Made by a program: the position numbers and the translations under genes. Source: Amnibacterium setariae (lineage in GTDB: Bacteria; Actinomycetota; Actinomycetes; Actinomycetales; Microbacteriaceae). Taken from it: a DNA stretch of 64,000 bases. The notes beneath the pieces are model-generated. The model searched no databases and had not been told where the DNA came from. It was given only the letters and a program-made list of their open reading frames with translations. The stretch covers positions 310,001 to 374,000 of the forward strand of contig NZ_QXTG01000002.1 in assembly GCF_003581425.1 (NCBI RefSeq), read 5' to 3'. Below are positions 57,392-64,000 of this stretch, piece after piece (positions within the stretch are counted from its first letter, which is position 1; each line of letters begins with the position of its first letter).

Positions 57392-58621
57392 TCAGCCGCC
57401 GACCTCCGCCAGCCGACGGGCGAGGAAGGCCCGCTCGGGACCGGTGCGGGCCAGGACCAGCGCGGCTCGGTACGCGTCCGCGGCCGCCGCGGTCCGGCCG
57501 GCGCGGCGCAGGAGGTCCGCGCGGGCAGCCGGCAGGGTCGCGCCGAGGGGCCCGGGGGGCAGGTCCTCGAGCATCGCGAGCCCGGCGTCCGGCCCGTCCG
57601 CGAGGCCGACGGCGACCGCGTGCGCGAGGGCCAGGTGCGGCGAGGCGCTGAGCCGGCGGAGCGCCGCGTACTCCTCCGCGACGGCGGCGCGGTCGACCCG
57701 TCCCGACTCGCGGGCGCGGGCGTGCAGCGCGGCGATGCGCGCCTGGCGCAGGTGGAACCCGGGCTCCGCCGTGCGGCGCTCCGCCGCCGCGAGGGCCTCC
57801 TCCCCCGCGCGGATCGACTCGGGCGACCACCGGCCGCGGTCCTGCTCGTCGAGCGGCACGAGCTCGCCGGCCGGCCCCGTGCGCGCGGCGCGACGCGAGT
57901 CCTGGAAGCGCAGCAGCGCGAGGAGGCCGAGCACCTCCGGCTCGTCCGGCATCAGCCGGGCGAGCACCGTGGCGAGCCGGATCGCCTCGGCCGAGAGGTC
58001 GGGCCGGACGACCGCGGCGCCGCTGCTCGGCGCGTACCCCTCCGTGAAAAGCAGGTAGAGCACGGCGAGCACGCCGCCGAGCCGCTCCGGTAGCGCCGCG
58101 CCGCTCGGGACGCGGTACGGCACGCCCGCCCGCTGGATCTTCTGCCGCGCCCGCACGAGCCGCTTCGCGGTCGCCGCCTCGCTGGCGCCGAGGGCGTGCG
58201 CGATCTCCTCCACGGTCAGCCCGCAGAGCGTCCGCAGCGTCAGCGCGACCCGCGCCTCGAGCGCGAGCGCCGGGTGGCAGCACGTGAAGATCAGCCGCAG
58301 CCGGTCGTCCGGCACGTCGTCGGGCTCGATCGGGTCCACGTCGCCTCCCTCCTCCATCGCGGCCGCCTGCTCGGCCAGCACCGAGCGCTCCACCGCCCCG
58401 CGCCGCAGCCGGTCGAGCGCGCGGTTGCGCGCGACGGTCGTGAGCCACGCGCCCGGGCGCCGGGGCACGCCGTCGCGCTCCCACGCCGTCGCGGCCGCGG
58501 CGAACGCCTCCTGCGCGGCGTCCTCCGCGAGCGACCAGTCGCCGGTGGTGCGGACGAGGGAGGCGACGACGCGCCCCCACTCGTCCGCGAACGCCCGGGC
58601 GAGGGCGTCCCCGGTGCTCAC
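57392..58621 (-). CDS. ECF42-type RNA polymerase sigma factor with C-terminal extension
   Basis: 409 residues, GTG start overlapping the stop of the YCII gene (GTGA). Region 2: EWGRVVASLVRTTGDWSLAEDAAQEAFAAAATAWERDGVPRRPGAWLTTVARNRALDRLRR. Region 4 is near 120-165: LTLRTLCGLTVEEIAHALGASEAATAKRLVRARQKI. A long C-terminal domain follows (LYLLFTEGYAPSSGAAVVRPDLSAEAIRLATVLARLMPDEPEVLGLLALL), the DUF6596/TPR-like extension that marks ECF42. This group has no anti-sigma factor and is linked to YCII/DGPF proteins, as here. Confidence 0.93.
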   Translation of the reverse strand: MSTGDALARAFADEWGRVVASLVRTTGDWSLAEDAAQEAFAAAATAWERDGVPRRPGAWLTTVARNRALDRLRRGAVERSVLAEQAAAMEEGGDVDPIEPDDVPDDRLRLIFTCCHPALALEARVALTLRTLCGLTVEEIAHALGASEAATAKRLVRARQKIQRAGVPYRVPSGAALPERLGGVLAVLYLLFTEGYAPSSGAAVVRPDLSAEAIRLATVLARLMPDEPEVLGLLALLRFQDSRRAARTGPAGELVPLDEQDRGRWSPESIRAGEEALAAAERRTAEPGFHLRQARIAALHARARESGRVDRAAVAEEYAALRRLSASPHLALAHAVAVGLADGPDAGLAMLEDLPPGPLGATLPAARADLLRRAGRTAAAADAYRAALVLARTGPERAFLARRLAEVGG

Positions 58622-59325
58622 GCCGGGAACGGCCGGACCTCGATCGCGCCGATGGTCGACGTCGGGTGCGCGGCGGCCAGCGCCAGCGCCTCGTCGAGGT
58701 CCGCGGCGCGGACGAGGTCGACGCCCGCGATCTGCTCCGCGAGCTCGGCGAACGGACCGCGGCTCACCAGCACCTCGCCGTCCCGCGCCCGCACCGACGC
58801 CGCGGTGCCGTCGTCCGCCTCGCGGAGTCGGGCGCCGCCGAGCGTGACGCCCTTGTCCTCCACCCGGCGCACCCACTCCGTCGGGTCGAGGCCCTCCGGC
58901 GCGATCGACCGGTACACGGCCGGGTCGGGCACGTGCAGGAACAGGTAGTCGCGGCCCTCGGTGCGCGTCGGCGGCAGCCCGCCCTCGCGGTCCGGCACGA
59001 AGTCGTTCCAGACCTCGCGGATCTCGAGCGCGCCGATGCGGGCGACCGGGTGGCGGGAGGCGTAGTCGACCGCGGTGCCGAGGTCGGGCGCCTCGAGCAG
59101 GTCGTACCCGGCGACGATCTCCTTCGTCTCGGCGAACGGGCCGTCGGAGAGCAGCACCTCGCCGTCCCGCACCCGCACGGTGGTGGCGGTCGCCGGCTCG
59201 TCGACCGGCCGTCCCTCGCGCCGCATCCCGGTGCGGGAGCCCTCCTCCACCCACGGCTCGACGTCGTCGATCTCGACCGTCCCCGCGAGGTCCGGGTCGA
59301 CCCGGACCAGCATCACGTACTGCAC
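58618..59325 (-). CDS. Tandem YCII-domain (DGPF) protein, ECF42 partner
   Basis: 235 residues, GTG start with AGGAGG 7 bases upstream. Two YCII domains: the first (about 1-107) holds LLSDGPFAETKEIVAGYDLLEA, the second (about 120-235) LVSRGPFAELAEQIAGVDLVRA. The DGPF motif is kept in the first and changed to RGPF in the second. Single-domain DGPF proteins are usual partners of ECF42 sigma factors; this one looks like a fused duplicate. Function of DGPF proteins is unknown. Confidence 0.9.
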   Translation of the reverse strand: MQYVMLVRVDPDLAGTVEIDDVEPWVEEGSRTGMRREGRPVDEPATATTVRVRDGEVLLSDGPFAETKEIVAGYDLLEAPDLGTAVDYASRHPVARIGALEIREVWNDFVPDREGGLPPTRTEGRDYLFLHVPDPAVYRSIAPEGLDPTEWVRRVEDKGVTLGGARLREADDGTAASVRARDGEVLVSRGPFAELAEQIAGVDLVRAADLDEALALAAAHPTSTIGAIEVRPFPA

Positions 59326-59448
59326 AGCGATTCCTCCTGAGGTCCTCCGTACCGCGCCGGTGCGCGGTCTCGCAAGGACGACGAACGAGGACGCACCACG
59401 AGGACACCCGTGGGGAAGTTCTTCGCCGAGCCGGTGCGGCCGCGGCGC

Positions 59449-60522
59449 CTAGGCGCTGAGCCGCGGGTAGTCGGTGTAGCCCTCGGCGCCGTCGCTGTAG
59501 AAGTGCTCGGGCCGCGGCGCGTTCTCCGGGGCCTCGCGGCGCCAGCGCTCGACGAGGTCGGGGTTCGCGATCACCGCGCGGCCGACCGCCACGGCGTCCG
59601 CGTGCGCGCGCTCGAGCAGCGCGACCGCCTCCTCCCGGTCGGTCTGCCGGCCGAAGCCGCTATTGACGACGAGGCCGGCGTCGACGTGCCCGCGGAGCTC
59701 CTGGACGAGGGGGCCGGCCGGGTCCGCGTGGAGCACGGAGACGTAGGCGAGCCCGAGCGGCCGGATGCCGTCGAGCAGCGCGAGGTAGGTGGCGCGCGTC
59801 TCGTCCGCGTCGGTCTCCGCGACGTCCTGGATGTTGTGCGCGGGCGAGATGCGGATGCCGACGCGGCCGCCGCCGATCGCGGCCGACACCGCCTGCGCGA
59901 CCTCGATCACGAAGCGGGCGCGCGCCTCCGGCGACCCGCCCCAGCCGTCCGTCCGCACGTTCGACGCCGGCGAGAGGAACTGGTGCAGCAGGTAGCCGTT
60001 CGCCGCGTGCAGCTCGACGCCGTCGAAACCCGCCCGGACCGCCCGCTGCGCGGCGGCGACGAACTCGTCGCGGACGACCGCGAGCTCCGCCTCGGTCAGG
60101 GCGTGCGGCTCGACGTGGCGGGCCTTGCCGTGCTGCGTGTGCACCTCGCCGTCGATCGCGACCGCGCTCGGGGCGAGGGTGCGGCCGGACTCGGTGAGGT
60201 CCGGGTGGGAGACGCGACCCGCGTGCATCAGCTGCATCGCGATCGTGCCGCCCTCGGCGTGCACGGCGTCGGCGACGCGGCGCCAGCCCGCCTCCTGCGC
60301 ATCCGTCACGATGCCGGGCTGCCCGAAGTAGCCGCGGGAGTCGGCGCCGGGGTAGACGCCCTCGGTGATGATCAGCCCGACGGAGGCGCGCTGCGCGTAG
60401 TGCTCCGCGACCAGCGGACCGGGGACCCCCTCCGCGCCGGAGCGGACGCGCGTGAGCGGCGCCATCACCACCCGGTTCGCGAGGTGCAGGTCGCCGAGGT
60501 CGATCGGGCTGAAGAGGTCCAT
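59449..60522 (-). CDS. Old Yellow Enzyme family NADH:flavin oxidoreductase
   Basis: 357 residues. [26 protein letters not shown] and [14 protein letters not shown] are typical of FMN-binding [42 protein letters not shown] carries the active-site and phosphate contacts, and [14 protein letters not shown] and [20 protein letters not shown] close the barrel. It reduces electrophilic alkenes such as enones or nitro-compounds with NAD(P)H. It is divergent from the small gene at 60686. Regulation not evident. Confidence 0.93.
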   Translation of the reverse strand: MDLFSPIDLGDLHLANRVVMAPLTRVRSGAEGVPGPLVAEHYAQRASVGLIITEGVYPGADSRGYFGQPGIVTDAQEAGWRRVADAVHAEGGTIAMQLMHAGRVSHPDLTESGRTLAPSAVAIDGEVHTQHGKARHVEPHALTEAELAVVRDEFVAAAQRAVRAGFDGVELHAANGYLLHQFLSPASNVRTDGWGGSPEARARFVIEVAQAVSAAIGGGRVGIRISPAHNIQDVAETDADETRATYLALLDGIRPLGLAYVSVLHADPAGPLVQELRGHVDAGLVVNSGFGRQTDREEAVALLERAHADAVAVGRAVIANPDLVERWRREAPENAPRPEHFYSDGAEGYTDYPRLSA

Positions 60523-60685
60523 CGAGGTGCAGTCCTTCCGTGGCCGCGCGGCGCGACCCGGGAGGTCAACGACGCGGGCGGCGGCGCATTCCCGTCCTCG
60601 GCGGGAGCCGAGGAGGAGCCGTGGGCCTCCTGGGAGCCGGGAGCGGCGCGCCGCCGGTCGCCGGCGGCCGCGCGGAGATGGAGCC

Positions 60686-60895
60686 ATGCACAGCGACACC
60701 GCTTCCGAGCCCCTCCTCGAGCACCACCTCGGCGACGTGCCCCTGGTCGCGATCGACGGCCGCGAGACCGTCGTGCACCTCGGCCGCACGAGCGCCGTCG
60801 GCGACTTCGACGTCCCCGGCGAGTTCGACCTCCCTCCCGTTGAGCCCGTCGTGCTGGTCGGCGAGGTCCCGTGGGAGCTCCGCGACGCCGACTGA
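60686..60895 (+). CDS. Small hypothetical protein
   Basis: 69 residues: [69 protein letters not shown]. It is acidic, with no signal, membrane segment or recognised domain. The frame is preceded by GGAGATGGAG about 5 bases upstream, and the product has a balanced amino-acid mix, unlike a shadow frame. Function unknown. Confidence 0.55.
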   Translation: MHSDTASEPLLEHHLGDVPLVAIDGRETVVHLGRTSAVGDFDVPGEFDLPPVEPVVLVGEVPWELRDAD

Positions 60896-60964
60896 CCCCC
60901 GCTGCCGACCCGCGCTCCTTCACCACGCCGCTCCGTCCCCGCCTACCCCGCTGGGCCCGCCGCT

Positions 60965-61002
60965 CCGCTGGTCGAGGTGCGAGCGCAGCGAGCCTCGAGA
61001 CC
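60965..61002 (+). repeat. Dispersed 38-bp palindromic repeat, copy 6
   Basis: Identical to the copies at 39397 and 39468 (CCGCTGGTCGAGGTGCGAGC to GCCTCGAGACC). It lies in the 187-base gap between the small gene and the aldo/keto reductase gene, the only copy here between genes read in the same direction. I see nothing else in the gap except the reductase ribosome site. Confidence 0.85.
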
Positions 61003-61082
61003 ACACCCGGCACCCTCGACCACACCCCGCACTCGGCCGCGCGTCCTACGGTCGCCCGCGGAACCGATCGAAGGAGACGGAA

Positions 61083-62060
61083 TTGCAGTACCGGGAACTC
61101 GGCCGCACCGGCCTGAAGGTGTCCGACATCGGCTACGGCGCCTGGGGCATCGGCGGCGCGGGCGGCGGCTGGGTCGGCGCGCAGGACGACGAGTCGCTGC
61201 GCGCCCTCGAGCGCTTCATCGAGCTCGGCGGGACCTTCATCGACACGGCGCGCGGCTACGGCCGCAGCGAGGAGCTGGTCGGGCAGGTCCTGAAGCGGCA
61301 CGAGGGCGAGGGCCTGATCGTCGCGACGAAGGTGCCGCCGAAGAACGGCTCGTGGCCCGCGCGCCCCGGCACGCCGGTCGAGGAGGCGTTCCCCGGCGAC
61401 CACATCCGCGCCAGCCTCGAGACGAGCCTGGCGGCGAGCGGGCTCGACGCCTTCGACGTCGTCCAGTTCCACGTCTGGAGCGACGAGTGGGTCGGGAAGG
61501 GCGACTGGCTGGAGACGGTGCAGGCGCTGAAAGCGGAGGGGAAGCTGCGCCACTTCGGCGTCTCCATCAACGACTACGAGCCGGAGAACGCGCTCGAGCT
61601 GATCCGCTCCGGCGTCGTCGAGACCGTGCAGGTCATCTACAACGTCTTCCACCAGCAGCCGGAGGAGCAGCTGCTCGCCGCCTGCCAGGAGCACGGCGTC
61701 GGCGTCATCGTGCGCGTCGCGCTCGACGAGGGCGGCCTGACCGGCCGGATCACGAAGGACACGACGTTCGAGGAGGGCGACTTCCGGAACCACTTCTTCA
61801 AGGACGACCGCCCCGCGCAGGTCGAGCAGCGCGTGCAGGCCCTCGCGGACGACCTCGGCATCGCCGTCGACGACGTCCCCGATGTCGCGATCCGCTACGT
61901 GCTCTCCTCCCCCGCGGTGTCGACGGTCATCGCCGGGATGCGGACCGTGCGCAACGTCGAGCGGAACGCGGCGACGAGCGACCGCGACGCCCTCCCGGAG
62001 GCGCAGCTCGCGAAGCTCACGGCCCACCGCTGGGAGCGCAACTGGTACCGCGACGAGTGA
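61083..62060 (+). CDS. Aldo/keto reductase
   Basis: 325 residues from TTG 61083, with AAGGAG 6 bases upstream, the only plausible start. [20 protein letters not shown] begins the barrel. [20 protein letters not shown] holds the catalytic Asp and Tyr, LIVATKVPP the Lys and FDVVQFHVW the His. [21 protein letters not shown] binds NADPH phosphate. It reduces aldehydes, possibly sugar-derived. The stop is followed in 5 bases by the second copy of the 25-bp hairpin. Confidence 0.92.
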   Translation: MQYRELGRTGLKVSDIGYGAWGIGGAGGGWVGAQDDESLRALERFIELGGTFIDTARGYGRSEELVGQVLKRHEGEGLIVATKVPPKNGSWPARPGTPVEEAFPGDHIRASLETSLAASGLDAFDVVQFHVWSDEWVGKGDWLETVQALKAEGKLRHFGVSINDYEPENALELIRSGVVETVQVIYNVFHQQPEEQLLAACQEHGVGVIVRVALDEGGLTGRITKDTTFEEGDFRNHFFKDDRPAQVEQRVQALADDLGIAVDDVPDVAIRYVLSSPAVSTVIAGMRTVRNVERNAATSDRDALPEAQLAKLTAHRWERNWYRDE

Positions 62061-62065
62061 CCCCG

Positions 62066-62126
62066 ACTTTGCTCACGCTTCTGGACGCCGGATCGTCGAC
62101 GCGGCGTCCAGAAGCGTGAGCAAAGT
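62066..62126. repeat. Perfect 25-bp hairpin, copy 2 of a dispersed element
   Basis: Arms at 62066-62090 and 62102-62126 with an 11-base loop. The core GCTCACGCTTCTGGACGCCG is identical to that at 14164-14183. The outer four pairs and the loop differ. It starts 5 bases after the aldo/keto reductase stop and lies before the convergent DUF6882 gene. Confidence 0.8.
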
Positions 62127-62152
62127 GGGCCTGAACCGCTAGCCGTTCACCG

Positions 62153-63052
62153 TCAGCCGCGGCCGAGGAGCCGGGAGAGGAAGCCGCGGGGCTTGGGAGC
62201 GTCCGCGGGCCCCTCGGGCGCGGTGCTCGGCTGCGGCTCCGGAGCGGGCAGCTCGTCGGCGGGCGCATCATCGGCGGGCGGCTCGGTCGCGCGGGGCGGC
62301 TCGACCTCCGCCCGCATCCGGACCAGGCGGTGCTGCGCGTCGAACTGCACGACGAGCTCGCCGTCGCTGAGGTCGAAGGCGAGCGTCTCGCCGCCGGGCG
62401 CCGCGTCCGCGTCCGGCTCCGCGGCGCGGACCGGCACGCCGCGCTGCCCGGCCCACGCGCGCATCGCGGCGCGGTGGTCGATCAGCTGCACCGAGTCGAG
62501 CGTCACGCGCACCGCCTCCATGGTCCGGAACACGGTCGGGGCGGGCAGCTCGAGCGACGGGTGCTCGATCAGCATCCAGATCCGGGTGCCGCCGCCGACG
62601 GGCGCCGAGTAGTGCGCGGTGATGCCGGTGACCGCCTTCGCGGCGATGGTGAGCCGCAGGGGCAGCCCGGGGGCGAGCGGCAGCTCGGCCGTCGTCAGCT
62701 CCGGGGCGTCGGCCGTGTCGCGCACGGAGGCGGCGCGGGCGAAGAACGCGTCGGGGAAGCCGTTCGCGTTCACCCAGCCCCACAGCCAGGTGCCCGGCCC
62801 CGGCGCGGCGGAGCCGAGGAGGTGCGCGCGGCAGTCGAGCGTCGCGCCGTCGGGCGCCGTGAAGGTGAACCGCTGGGTGGCCGCGTCGACGCCCCAGCTG
62901 TCGTGCTCGTGCAGGTCGGCGACGTGCCCCTGCTGCTCGGTCGAGAGGATCGCGGCCTCGTCGACGAGCGCCGCGAACTCCGGCGACTCGGTCGCGCCCG
63001 GCGCGAGGTACCCCTCCGTGAGCTCCGTCTCGGTGAATCCGCCGTCGGCCAT
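62153..63052 (-). CDS. DUF6882 family protein
   Basis: 299 residues, no signal peptide. The central part has the pattern of DUF6882/RloF-like actinobacterial proteins: FAALVDEAAILSTEQQGHVADLHEHDSWGVDAATQRFTF, GTWLWGWVNANGFPDAFFARAASVRDTADAPELTTAELPL. A Pro/Ala/Glu-rich tail (about 245-299) ends in GFLSRLLGRG, a possible amphipathic anchor. The family has no known function. It is convergent with the aldo/keto reductase gene and divergent from the gene at 63110. Confidence 0.75.
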   Translation of the reverse strand: MADGGFTETELTEGYLAPGATESPEFAALVDEAAILSTEQQGHVADLHEHDSWGVDAATQRFTFTAPDGATLDCRAHLLGSAAPGPGTWLWGWVNANGFPDAFFARAASVRDTADAPELTTAELPLAPGLPLRLTIAAKAVTGITAHYSAPVGGGTRIWMLIEHPSLELPAPTVFRTMEAVRVTLDSVQLIDHRAAMRAWAGQRGVPVRAAEPDADAAPGGETLAFDLSDGELVVQFDAQHRLVRMRAEVEPPRATEPPADDAPADELPAPEPQPSTAPEGPADAPKPRGFLSRLLGRG

Positions 63053-63109
63053 GCGCCGCACGGTAGCGGCTGCGGCCGCGCGGCGACTCCGAGGACGTAC
63101 CGTCGGTGC

Positions 63110-64000
63110 GTGCTGCAGAACCGGTACGGCGACCGCACCTTCCCCATCCGCACGCGCTGGTCGGACCTCCGCGCCATCCGACTGACGATGCGGGCGTCGG
63201 ACCCGAACCGCGCGGCGCTGCGCGGGGTGCTGTGGGTGCTGCCCGCGCTCGTCGTGCTCGCGGTCATGGTCCCCGCCTTCGACGTCTTCGGGCCGTCCAC
63301 CTCCGGCCCGGAGGACGTCGGCTTCCTGATCAGCCTCGGGGTCTTCGTCGTGCTCGCCGCGGCGGGCATCGTCGTCGGATCGCTGTTCGACCGGCGCATC
63401 CCGCGGCGGGAGCAGGAGGCGTACTGGCGCCTGTCGGGCATCGGGCCGGTCACGGACCGGCAGCAGCAGCTGCTCGCGCTCGACGCGCAGTCCGACTACG
63501 CGATCGGCGGCTGGAACTCGACGCTCGACTACGGGCCCGCCGCGCACCGCCTCCCGGTCGCCGAGCGGTCGCGCCCGTCCCGCCGCGGGCCCCGTCCCCG
63601 CTTCGTCAGCATGCCGCTGTTCGCGACCGCGGACCTGCGCGCCCGGCTCGACAACGACCAGCACATCGCGAGCGGCCGTGACACGGAGCTGTTCGTCGCG
63701 GACGCGCTCGGCGACGCGAGCCTCAGCGCTCGCTTCCACGCGGTCCTCCACGGCGAGCAGGGCGAGCGGATGCTCGGCCGCCTCAGCTCGCTGACCGGGC
63801 TCAGCGAGTGGGACCTCCGCGAGCTCGACGAGCCGCTCGGCGGGCGCCCGCCCCTGCTGCTGTGGGGCGCGGACAGCCAGCGCGTCATCAGCATCGTCCG
63901 CATGGCGCACCTCGCGGACCACGTCGACGCGTCGACGGCGTGGCGGCTCATCGAGCGCGCCGCGGAGCCCGCGGAGGGGCTGTTCGGCTCCTGGGACGCG
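63110..64000 (+). CDS. DUF1266-type membrane protein, N-terminal part (3' end outside window)
   Basis: At least 297 residues; the frame is open to the right edge. GTG start at 63110. Two membrane helices are near residues 43-63 (GVLWVLPALVVLAVMVPAFDVF) and 72-92 (GFLISLGVFVVLAAAGIVVGSLF). A soluble region then ends in LLLWGADSQRVISIVRMAHLADHVDASTAWRLIERAAEPAEGLFGSWDA, which matches the DUF1266 pattern (a DxxR/NLAR-like helix then AWxLIxxAA...FxSW). DUF1266 proteins are of unknown role. The start codon choice is provisional. Confidence 0.7.
   Translation, partial: MLQNRYGDRTFPIRTRWSDLRAIRLTMRASDPNRAALRGVLWVLPALVVLAVMVPAFDVFGPSTSGPEDVGFLISLGVFVVLAAAGIVVGSLFDRRIPRREQEAYWRLSGIGPVTDRQQQLLALDAQSDYAIGGWNSTLDYGPAAHRLPVAERSRPSRRGPRPRFVSMPLFATADLRARLDNDQHIASGRDTELFVADALGDASLSARFHAVLHGEQGERMLGRLSSLTGLSEWDLRELDEPLGGRPPLLLWGADSQRVISIVRMAHLADHVDASTAWRLIERAAEPAEGLFGSWDA

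Noticed and set aside
1-64000. tRNA, rRNA, insertion sequences, prophage or plasmid functions
   Set aside because: No cloverleaf-like sequence, rRNA segment, transposase, integrase or replication protein was seen on either strand by eye; a dedicated covariance-model search would settle the RNA question.

Overview
The window comes from a very high-GC actinobacterium. Codon use is strongly GC-ending, GTG starts are common, and there are many 4-base ATGA/GTGA overlaps. The gene set (CUT1 sugar importers, secreted family 43 glycosidases, ECF sigma/anti-sigma pairs, DUF1206, DUF2510 and DUF6882 proteins) and the dispersed palindromes beginning GGTCTCGAGG fit a plant- or soil-associated member of the Microbacteriaceae. 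That placement is inference. I saw no rRNA, tRNA, CRISPR array, transposase, integrase or phage gene. The window opens inside an oxidoreductase gene and ends inside a DUF1266-type gene.

Layout. (1) 1-12.7 kb is an alpha-galactoside/oligosaccharide locus: a Gfo/Idh/MocA dehydrogenase, two complete CUT1 importers without ATPases, a GH36-type and a GH4-type alpha-galactosidase, a secreted DUF4832 protein and a DeoR regulator. Recurring GCGCAAYC half-sites lie before the GH4 gene and before the second importer. (2) 12.8-16.6 kb holds a hypothetical gene, a nitrilase-family amidase and a DHA2 exporter with its MarR regulator. (3) 16.8-21.4 kb is a divergent redox locus. An ECF sigma/anti-sigma pair faces an operon for an FMN-binding lipoprotein, an RnfD/NqrB-like membrane domain fused to a ferredoxin-reductase domain, and a Ser/Thr kinase. 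Both directions carry the same promoter-like signal, GTGAAC-N16-CCGTNGT. (4) 21.4-28.7 kb has an epimerase, two exporters with TetR or HxlR regulators, a short-chain dehydrogenase and a frameshifted DUF1206 gene. (5) 28.8-38.1 kb has two secreted GH43 genes, each followed within 17 bases by a member of an unrecognised single-pass membrane family, plus a GNAT enzyme, a degenerate alpha/beta hydrolase, aminopeptidase N and a TSUP permease. (6) 38.2-48.8 kb is a GlcNAc/chitosugar locus: nagA, nagB, a GH3 hexosaminidase, an NgcEFG-like importer, a SIS protein, an RpiR regulator, a BadF-type kinase and an O-GlcNAcase-like acetyltransferase. (7) 48.8-64 kb holds small membrane proteins, a CBM9-like protein, a secreted beta-helix protein, several oxidoreductases, a TetR/quinone-reductase pair with matching operators, an ECF42 sigma factor with a tandem YCII partner, and DUF6882 and DUF1266 genes.

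How it works together. Most of the window imports and breaks down plant and fungal oligosaccharides (alpha-galactosides, arabinan-like polymers, GlcNAc oligomers), each set next to its own regulator. The least familiar parts are the ECF-linked flavin electron-transfer operon, the LRRRLYAPG membrane family (three copies), and several long perfect hairpins placed just after stop codons.
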